A stretch of 11,792 nucleotides of DNA from JAJDGF01 sp031549325 (GTDB lineage: Bacteria > Bacillota > Clostridia > Christensenellales > Aristaeellaceae). The notes beneath the pieces are model-generated. The model did no database searches. It saw only the letters and a list, made by a program, of their open reading frames with translations, and was not told where the DNA came from. The stretch covers positions 1 through 11,792 of the forward strand of contig JAVBQA010000114.1 of NCBI GenBank assembly GCA_031549325.1. Reading direction: 5' to 3'. This document shows, one piece after another, positions 6,654-11,792 of this stretch (the first letter of the stretch is position 1; each line of letters opens with the position of its first letter). Made by a program: the position numbers and the translations under genes.

Positions 6654-9207
6654 TCCAGTTGTCCCCCACGGAAACGTCGGCCACCAGCGGCACTTCGAGC
6701 GAAATCACTTGCTCCATCTGCTGCTTGAGCAGCGCGGATACGGCGGGGACTTCTTTCTCCGGGGCCTCGATGATCAGCTCGTCGTGCACCTGCAGGATCA
6801 GCCGTGCCTCAAAGCCGCCCTTTTGCAGCGCCTCGGATACGCGCACCATGGCCAGTTTGATGATGTCGGCCGCGGTGCCCTGGATGGGGCTGTTCATGGC
6901 GGCGCGCTCTCCGAACGCGCGGATGTTGAAGTTGGGGCTCCTGAGCTCGGGCAGGTAGCGCCGGCGCCCGAGCAGCGTCTCGGCGTAGCCGTTGAGCTTG
7001 CCCGCGGTCACGGCGTCGTCCATGAAGCGCTTGATGCCCGGGTAGCGGCTCAGGTAGCGCTCGATGAACGATTTGGCCTCGTTTCTGGAAACGCCGATGT
7101 TTCGCGCCAGCCCAAAGTCCGAAATGCCGTACACGATGCCAAAGTTGACCGCCTTGGCGGCCGAGCGCATTTGTTTGGTGACCTCGTTCAATGGCACGCC
7201 ATAGACCTCGGCGGCGGTGCGCTGATGGATGTCCTGCCCGAGCTGGAACGCCTCCTGCATCACGCTGTCGTGCGACATGTGGGCCAGCACGCGCAGCTCG
7301 ATCTGGGAATAGTCGGCGTCCACCAGCTTCAGCCCGGGGGCGGTGATGAACGCGGAGCGGATCTCCCGCCCGAGCTCGGTGCGCACCGGGATGTTTTGAA
7401 GGTTGGGCTCCAGCGAGCTGATGCGCCCGGTGGCGGTGGCGGTCTGGTCGAAGGATGTGTGGATGCGGCCGTCCCGCCCGCGCAGCCGCAGCAGCGCGTC
7501 GATGTAGGTGGACTTCAGCTTGGCATATTTCCTGTATTCCAGGATCTCGTTGACGATGGGGTGCTTGTCCGCCAGCTGCTCCAGCGCCTCGGCGTTGGTG
7601 GAGAAGCCGGTCTTGGTCTTCTTGCCGCTCATGAGCCCCAGCTTGTCGAACAGAAGCTCGCCCAGCTGCTTGGGGGAGTTGATGTTGATGGGTCCCCCCG
7701 CGTGGGCGTAAATCGAGGTGGTCAGCTCGTTCAGCCGCTGCTCGTATTTCTCGCCCAGCTGGGTCAGCACGCCCGCGTCCACCAGGAACCCGGCCTGCTC
7801 CATTCCGAGCAGCACACCCGTCAGCGGGCGCTCGATTTCGGTGTAAACGCTGGTCAGGCCGTCTTGTTCCAGCTGCGCGATCTGGGATTTTGCCAGATCC
7901 AGCATGGCGGCGGCGGGGGCCTCTTTGGTATAGGCGGGCTCGTCCTCGAGCAAGCTGTCCAGCGCAAAGGACTTGCGCTGCGCGTCCAGGACATAAGCCG
8001 CCACCATCAGGTCGTGAGGCTCGGAAGCGAAAGTGATGCCCCGCTTGTGAAGCGCCTTCACGCTGTATACCACTTTCGCGCAAGGGGATTGAAGCAGCGG
8101 GGCCAGCGCGTCGAGGGCGTCCTGCTCGGATGCGCCCGGGGTCAGCAGGTCGCCGCCCAGCGGCAGGCAAACCTCCTGGCCGTCGTCCGTGGCCAGCGAC
8201 ACCCGCTCGCCCATGTGCAGCGCCAGCGTGGCGGGCTCGGCCTTTTCCGCCCAGGCGGCCAGCTGCCCGGCGGTTTCAAACACCAGCTGGGGCTGCCAAT
8301 TGGTGGCCTCCCGCGCCGGCGCCTTTTCGGACGCGCCAGAAGATCCGGCCAGCGCGTCCAGCCTGGGGATCAGCGTTTTGAGCCGGTATTCCTCCAGCAG
8401 CGCGCGGCCGCCTTCAAGGCCCCGCAGCCGAAGAGACTTCTTGTCCCACTCGATCGGCGCGTGCCGGTCGATGGTGGCCAGCCACTTGGAAAGCCGCGCC
8501 TGGTCGGCGTTTTGCAAAAGCCGCTCGCGCAGCGCGCCTTTTTGGTGCTGGTCGGCGGTTTCGAGCACGTTTTCCAGCGTGCCATACTCGGCGATCAGCC
8601 TCGTGGCCGTCTTTTCCCCGACGCCCGGCACGCCCGGAATGTTGTCGGACTTGTCGCCCATCAGGCCCTTCACGTCGATCAGCTGCAGCGGCTCGACGTT
8701 GTACTGGTCGCGGATGAACGCGGGCGTGACCCGTTCGGTGTCCGAGATGCCGCGCTTGGTGTACAAGACGGACGTGTGTTCGCTGACCAGCTGAAAGGAG
8801 TCCCGGTCGCCGGTGATGAGCAGCGCCTCGAGCCCGTCTTGCTCGGCCTTGAGCGCGTAGCTGCCCAGCAGGTCGTCGGCCTCGAAGCCCTCGAGCGTCA
8901 ACAGCGGAATGTGCATGGCCTCAAGGAGCTGTTTCACCAGCGCCACCTGCGGCTTGAACTCGGGGGGAGAGGGCTGGCGGCCCGCCTTGTAATCGTCGTA
9001 CTTTTTGTGCCGGAAGGTGGGCGAGGGCAGGTCGAACGCCACGCCCAGGTACTCGGGCCGCTCGGACCCGAGCGCAGAAAACAGCATCGAAAAAAAGCCG
9101 AACACCGCGTTGGTATATACGCCCTCGCCGTTGTCCAGCAGCGGCAGCGCGTGAAACGCCCGGAACATCAGGCTGTGACCATCCACCAGAATGAGCTTTT
9201 CCGGCAT
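6640..9207 (-). CDS. polA: DNA polymerase I, without functional proofreading motif
   Basis: An 855-residue DNA repair and Okazaki-fragment polymerase. The N-terminal 5' nuclease domain (about 1-290) shows D-G-H-S-L-M-F-R-A near the start, F-E-A-D-D-L-L, T-G-D-R-D and D-N-I-P-G-V-P-G-V-G-E-K-T-A (helix-hairpin-helix region). The middle domain corresponds to the 3'-5' exonuclease, but at about 328-332 the Asp-x-Glu metal site reads L-A-L-H-M, so proofreading should be lost. This is also true of Bacillus stearothermophilus and Taq Pol I. The polymerase domain has motif A D632-Y-S-Q-I-E-L-R, an O-helix R-x(3)-K-A-V-N-F-G-I-V-Y-G, and motif C V-H-D809-E810. ATG at 9207 is chosen because AGGGGA (9216-9221) is 8 nt upstream and MPEKLILVDGHS is the expected N-terminus. 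A start at 9255 would have no leader. First gene of the minus-strand operon, with a strong promoter just upstream. Confidence 0.98.
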   Translation of the reverse strand: MPEKLILVDGHSLMFRAFHALPLLDNGEGVYTNAVFGFFSMLFSALGSERPEYLGVAFDLPSPTFRHKKYDDYKAGRQPSPPEFKPQVALVKQLLEAMHIPLLTLEGFEADDLLGSYALKAEQDGLEALLITGDRDSFQLVSEHTSVLYTKRGISDTERVTPAFIRDQYNVEPLQLIDVKGLMGDKSDNIPGVPGVGEKTATRLIAEYGTLENVLETADQHQKGALRERLLQNADQARLSKWLATIDRHAPIEWDKKSLRLRGLEGGRALLEEYRLKTLIPRLDALAGSSGASEKAPAREATNWQPQLVFETAGQLAAWAEKAEPATLALHMGERVSLATDDGQEVCLPLGGDLLTPGASEQDALDALAPLLQSPCAKVVYSVKALHKRGITFASEPHDLMVAAYVLDAQRKSFALDSLLEDEPAYTKEAPAAAMLDLAKSQIAQLEQDGLTSVYTEIERPLTGVLLGMEQAGFLVDAGVLTQLGEKYEQRLNELTTSIYAHAGGPININSPKQLGELLFDKLGLMSGKKTKTGFSTNAEALEQLADKHPIVNEILEYRKYAKLKSTYIDALLRLRGRDGRIHTSFDQTATATGRISSLEPNLQNIPVRTELGREIRSAFITAPGLKLVDADYSQIELRVLAHMSHDSVMQEAFQLGQDIHQRTAAEVYGVPLNEVTKQMRSAAKAVNFGIVYGISDFGLARNIGVSRNEAKSFIERYLSRYPGIKRFMDDAVTAGKLNGYAETLLGRRRYLPELRSPNFNIRAFGERAAMNSPIQGTAADIIKLAMVRVSEALQKGGFEARLILQVHDELIIEAPEKEVPAVSALLKQQMEQVISLEVPLVADVSVGDNWNACK

Positions 9208-9266
9208 GAAGCGAGTCCCCTTTTCCACAGGATTGAACAGGGATACTATACACATGATATCGCTTA

Positions 9267-9295
9267 ATTATACTATATCACCCACCGAAAAGCAA
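9267..9295 (-). promoter_or_regulatory. Sigma-A-type promoter of polA
   Basis: On the minus strand, TTGCTT (9290-9295) and a perfect TATAAT (9267-9272) are 17 nt apart. Transcription would start near 9260, giving a leader of about 50 nt before polA. The block is AT-rich against a GC-rich background, which supports the call. Confidence 0.75.
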
Positions 9296-9311
9296 ATGTT
9301 CGCGCGAATAT
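9296..9311. promoter_or_regulatory. 16-bp palindrome between the two divergent -35 boxes (candidate operator)
   Basis: ATGTTCGCGCGAATAT is symmetric except for one pair; its core TTCGCGCGAA (9299-9308) is a perfect 10-bp palindrome. It fills the gap between the -35 of polA (9290-9295) and that of the divergent gene (9311-9316). A dimeric regulator bound here could act on both promoters. No known regulator is recognised, and it does not match the Firmicute LexA box. Confidence 0.4.
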
Positions 9312-9331
9312 GGACAGCTGGTTTTGTCCAT
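9310..9331. promoter_or_regulatory. Inverted repeat ATGGACA-N8-TGTCCAT over the plus-strand -35 (candidate operator)
   Basis: Perfect 7-bp arms at 9310-9316 and 9325-9331 are separated by 8 bp. The left arm contains the -35 hexamer, and the right arm ends just before the extended -10. Because it lies upstream of the predicted transcript start (near 9346), it would act as DNA, not as an RNA hairpin from this promoter. A repressor bound here would block the polymerase. Confidence 0.45.
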
Positions 9332-9339
9332 GGTATGAT
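9311..9339 (+). promoter_or_regulatory. Sigma-A-type promoter with extended -10 for the 9370 gene
   Basis: TGGACA (9311-9316), a 17-nt spacer, then TATGAT (9334-9339) preceded by TGG, an extended -10. The start would be near 9346, leaving a short leader that holds GGAGG at 9355-9359. It likely drives the membrane protein gene and perhaps topB. Confidence 0.75.
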
Positions 9340-9369
9340 AAGGAAAGTGCATTTGGAGGTTTGTGGCGC

Positions 9370-9837
9370 ATGCTGAAGTTCGCGAAGGTCCTGACCGGCA
9401 TCACCATGGTGTTGCTGTTGTTTCTTTTGGTGGTGCTGTATGGCGTAAACCTGCAGGTGAAGCTGACCGGGTTTGAGGTGGCGGATGACCCGCAGCTGCT
9501 TTCGACGCTCATCGAAACCGCGCGCCGGGACGACATGGGCTCGGATCTGTTCAAGCGCCCAGGCTCCAGCGATCCTTCGCAGTTTCAGTGGATCCGGATC
9601 AAGGTGGACGTGCGCAATGCGGGCGTGCTGCCCGCCGAGTGGCTGCAGCTGCGCGTCGCGCCCCAGGCGTACGATCTGGCGCTGTTCCCCGGCGATCCCA
9701 TCGATCTGGCGCCGTTCGGGGGCTTGCGCGCGATGGAGGCGCAGCTGCTCACGGAGCGGGACGCCGACACCCGGTACCGCGACATCCGGCTGCAGTACTA
9801 TATCTTTGGGCGGCGGATGGAAGTGGCGGTGCACTGA
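9370..9837 (+). CDS. Single-pass membrane protein of unknown function
   Basis: A 155-residue protein that I do not recognise. Residues about 7-26 form one hydrophobic membrane segment after a short basic N-terminus, so it is anchored with the remaining ~125 residues probably outside. It has no lipobox Cys. The outer part alternates hydrophobic and polar residues in beta-like stretches (W-I-R-I-K-V-D-V-R-N-A-G, L-Q-L-R-V-A-P, I-R-L-Q-Y-Y-I-F-G), which is compatible with an immunoglobulin-like sandwich, but this is only a fold impression. ATG at 9370 is set by GGAGG (9355-9359), 10 nt upstream. An earlier ATG at 9310 lies before the predicted transcript start and is rejected. It diverges from polA, with shared control sequences, and precedes topB by 186 nt. 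Confidence 0.8.
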   Translation: MLKFAKVLTGITMVLLLFLLVVLYGVNLQVKLTGFEVADDPQLLSTLIETARRDDMGSDLFKRPGSSDPSQFQWIRIKVDVRNAGVLPAEWLQLRVAPQAYDLALFPGDPIDLAPFGGLRAMEAQLLTERDADTRYRDIRLQYYIFGRRMEVAVH

Positions 9838-9908
9838 GATCCCGCAGGGAAACGGATATTCGATCCGCGCCCCGGTGGTGGCAGAGCCGCCTGCGGTATG
9901 GACAGGGA

Positions 9909-9953
9909 GCGCGGCGGCCCTCCAAGCCCCCCGGCAGGGGGCGCGCGGCGGCC
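9909..9953 (+). repeat. 11-bp direct repeats flanking a GC hairpin in the 9370 gene–topB gap
   Basis: GCGCGGCGGCC occurs at 9909-9919 and again at 9943-9953. Between them, GCCCCC (9926-9931) and GGGGGC (9937-9942) can pair around a 5-nt loop. There is no T-run after the hairpin, so it is a poor intrinsic terminator. The rest of the 186-nt gap (9838-10023) shows only a small 5-bp hairpin at 9853-9867 and no coding signal. Confidence 0.5.
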
Positions 9954-9986
9954 GGTCGGGGCGGGCTGTGTTCCCCCGCGGCGCGA

Positions 9987-10005
9987 GTTCCCGCGCGAGC
10001 GGAAC
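9987..10005 (+). other. Hairpin just upstream of the topB ribosome binding site
   Basis: GTTCC (9987-9991) pairs with GGAAC (10001-10005). After a bulged C, GC pairs with GC around a GCGA tetraloop (9995-9998). It ends 8 nt before AGGAG (10014-10018). It could shape the topB leader, but it may be chance in this GC-rich stretch. Confidence 0.35.
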
Positions 10006-10023
10006 AGACGATTAGGAGCAATC

Positions 10024-11792
10024 ATGTCACAAAAGACTTTGGTCATCGCGGAACAGCCGTCGGTCGCGCGCGACATCGCGCGCGTTTTGGGCTGCAGAGA
10101 ACGGTTGGAAGGGGCGATCGGCGGGGAAGCTTACGTGGTCAGCTGGGCGCTGGGGCACCTGGTGTCCCTGTGCGAACCGGATGAGCTGGATCCGGCCTAT
10201 AAGAAGTGGCGCATGGAGCAGCTGCCCATTCTGCCCGAGCGGATGAAGACAAAGGTGCTTCCCAAGACCAAGTCGCAGTTCTCCGTGCTGAAAAAACTGA
10301 TGAACGACAAGGAGGTCGGCCGCCTGATCTGCGCCACCGACAGCGGGCGCGAGGGCGAGCTGATCTTCCGCTACATCTATGCCCAGGCGGGCTGCAAGAA
10401 ACCGGTGGACCGGCTTTGGATCTCGTCCATGACAGACGCCGCCATCAAAGACGGCTTCTCGAAGATCCGTCCGGACAGCGACTACGACCCGCTGTATCAG
10501 AGCGCGCGCTGCCGCTCCGAGGCCGACTGGCTGGTGGGCATGAACGCGTCGCGCGCGTTCACGCTGAAGTACAACGCGCTGCTGTCCCTGGGGCGCGTGC
10601 AAACGCCCACGCTGAACCTGCTCGTGCGGCGCGACAAGGAGATTTCCGAGTTCGTGCCGGTGGAGTACCACGAGGTGCGCGGGAACTTCGGCGATTACGA
10701 AGGGCTGTGGCTGGACCGGGAAAAGAACGAGACTCGCTGCTACGACCCGGAGCTGGCGCAGCGGATCAAGAAGCAATGCACCCAAAAGCCCGCCCAGGTC
10801 GCCGAGAGCCAGCGCGAGATGAAAAAGCAGCCGCCCCCGCAGCTGTTCGACCTGACGTCGCTGCAGCGCGAGGCCAACCGCCTGATGGGGCTGTCCGCCG
10901 CCAAGACGCTGTCCCTGGCGCAGTCGCTGTATGAGCAGCGAAAGCTGATCACCTATCCGCGAACCGACAGCCGGTATCTGCCCAAGGACATGCTGGGCCA
11001 GGTGAAGAAGGTGCTCAAGAGCCTGCCTGAACCATACGCGGGCTTGGCCGCGCCGATCCTGGAGGCCAAGACGCCGTTTGGGCGCGTGATCAACGACGCC
11101 AAGGTGTCCGACCACCACGCGATCATCCCCACCGACAGAAAACCGGAGCTTTCCAAGCTGCCGAGCGACGAGCGGCGGCTGTACGACATGATCGCCAAGC
11201 GCCTGATCGCCGTGCACTATCCGGATTACGAGTATGAATCGGTACAGGTCAAGACCGAGTGCGAGGGGCATGTGTTCAAGACCGAGGGCACGACGCCCGT
11301 GCGCATGGGCTGGAAGGCCGTCTATGGGCAGGACAAAACCGAGGAGGCCGGGGTGGAATCCGAGATTCCGGCGCTGTGCGTGGGGGATCGGCGCACCTGC
11401 GAAGGGGTGTCGCTGAAAAAGCAGAAGACCAAGCCGCCCGCGCCCCACACCGACGCCTCGCTGCTGTCGATGATGGAGCGCGCCGGAAAGCTGATCGAAG
11501 ACGAGGATTTGGCGGAGTCGATGAAGGACAGCGGCCTGGGCACGCCCGCCACCCGCGCGGCCATCATCGAGAGGATCATCAAGGTGGGATACGCCAAAAG
11601 GAGCGGCAAGGCGCTGCTCTCCACCGAGAAGGGCAAGCAGCTGATACAGGTCGCGCCCGAGGAGATCAAGTCGCCCGAGCTGACCGGCAAGTGGGAAAAG
11701 GCGCTGTCGTCCATGGCCAAGCCTCACCCGGAACCGGAGCTGCTGGAGCTGTCGGACAAATTCATGCAGAGCATCCGGCGCTACGCCGCGTT
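10024..11792 (+). CDS. topB: DNA topoisomerase III (type IA), 3' end outside window
   Basis: Type IA topoisomerase that passes single strands through a transient 5'-phosphotyrosine break, used in decatenation and recombination intermediate resolution. The 589 visible residues include an N-terminal TOPRIM domain with E10 in A-E-Q-P-S-V-A and A-T-D106-S-G-R-E-G-E, the W-A-L-G-H-L segment, L-G-R-V-Q-T-P-T, and the active-site Y311 in L-I-T-Y-P-R-T-D-S-R, with R313. S-D-H-H-A-I-I-P-T and G-L-G-T-P-A-T-R-A are also typical of TopB. Full-length Firmicute TopB is about 700-730 residues, so roughly the last fifth is missing. The residue after E10 is normally Lys (AEKPS) and is Gln here (CAG at 10054-10056). 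ATG at 10024 has AGGAG (10014-10018), 5 nt upstream. No clear promoter of its own is visible, so it may depend on the 9311 promoter. Confidence 0.96.
   Translation, partial: MSQKTLVIAEQPSVARDIARVLGCRERLEGAIGGEAYVVSWALGHLVSLCEPDELDPAYKKWRMEQLPILPERMKTKVLPKTKSQFSVLKKLMNDKEVGRLICATDSGREGELIFRYIYAQAGCKKPVDRLWISSMTDAAIKDGFSKIRPDSDYDPLYQSARCRSEADWLVGMNASRAFTLKYNALLSLGRVQTPTLNLLVRRDKEISEFVPVEYHEVRGNFGDYEGLWLDREKNETRCYDPELAQRIKKQCTQKPAQVAESQREMKKQPPPQLFDLTSLQREANRLMGLSAAKTLSLAQSLYEQRKLITYPRTDSRYLPKDMLGQVKKVLKSLPEPYAGLAAPILEAKTPFGRVINDAKVSDHHAIIPTDRKPELSKLPSDERRLYDMIAKRLIAVHYPDYEYESVQVKTECEGHVFKTEGTTPVRMGWKAVYGQDKTEEAGVESEIPALCVGDRRTCEGVSLKKQKTKPPAPHTDASLLSMMERAGKLIEDEDLAESMKDSGLGTPATRAAIIERIIKVGYAKRSGKALLSTEKGKQLIQVAPEEIKSPELTGKWEKALSSMAKPHPEPELLELSDKFMQSIRRYAA

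Noticed and set aside
9208..9255. Longer polA start at 9255
   Set aside because: It would begin about 5 nt from the predicted transcript start without a ribosome binding site, and would add residues not found in the family.
6439..9267. A 942-codon plus-strand open frame opposite polA
   Set aside because: It mirrors polA and coaE in the antisense frame. High GC at third codon positions removes stops from the opposite strand; its product is low-complexity, rich in His/Gln/Arg/Gly/Val, and has no credible start signal.
9296..9311. LexA (SOS) box in the polA upstream region
   Set aside because: The Firmicute box is GAAC-N4-GTTC; here the half-sites are in the opposite orientation (GTTC...GAAT).
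9926..9942. Hairpin GCCCCC/GGGGGC as a terminator of the 9370 gene
   Set aside because: No T-run follows, so an intrinsic terminator is not supported; kept only as part of a repeat feature.
10027..11727. A 566-codon minus-strand open frame opposite topB
   Set aside because: Same GC-driven artefact; topB on the plus strand has all family motifs over the whole stretch.

Overview
The window looks like a chromosomal segment of a GC-rich, low-copy Firmicute, probably a gut-type Clostridia member. This is inference from three things: strong AGGAG-type ribosome binding sites, a polA–coaE–lytic transglycosylase order that I recall as common in Clostridia, and a DNA polymerase I that lacks the proofreading Asp-x-Glu motif, as in many Firmicutes. 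No mobile element, CRISPR array, tRNA or rRNA is visible. Both ends cut through a gene.

Minus-strand block (about 9207 down to 1): seven collinear genes are packed with overlaps or short gaps. In transcription order they are polA, coaE (14-nt overlap), a membrane-anchored lytic transglycosylase (4-nt gap), a family 5 substrate-binding lipoprotein (11-nt overlap), a Gfo/Idh/MocA oxidoreductase (53-nt gap), a heparinase II/III-like protein (11-nt gap, with its Shine-Dalgarno overlapping the upstream stop) and a class II aldolase that runs off the left edge. The first four combine replication/repair, coenzyme A synthesis and cell-wall turnover. The last three look like a sugar or uronate catabolic module. 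I see no intrinsic terminator between the two halves, so read-through from the polA promoter is possible.

Regulatory hub (9208-9369): polA and a plus-strand gene diverge from two well-formed sigma-A-type promoters. The minus promoter is TTGCTT-17-TATAAT; the plus promoter is TGGACA-17-TATGAT with an extended -10. Two inverted repeats sit on and between the -35 boxes and are candidate operators.

Plus-strand block (9370-11792): a 155-residue protein of unknown function with one N-terminal membrane segment is followed, after a 186-nt GC-rich gap with short repeats and hairpins, by topB (DNA topoisomerase III), which is cut by the right edge. This TopB has Gln in place of the near-invariant Lys after the TOPRIM glutamate.

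Most of the window is ordinary. The points most worth a second look are the orphan substrate-binding lipoprotein coupled to a lytic transglycosylase, the divergent control region, the TopB substitution, the unknown membrane protein, and the signal-less heparinase-like protein in its catabolic neighbourhood.
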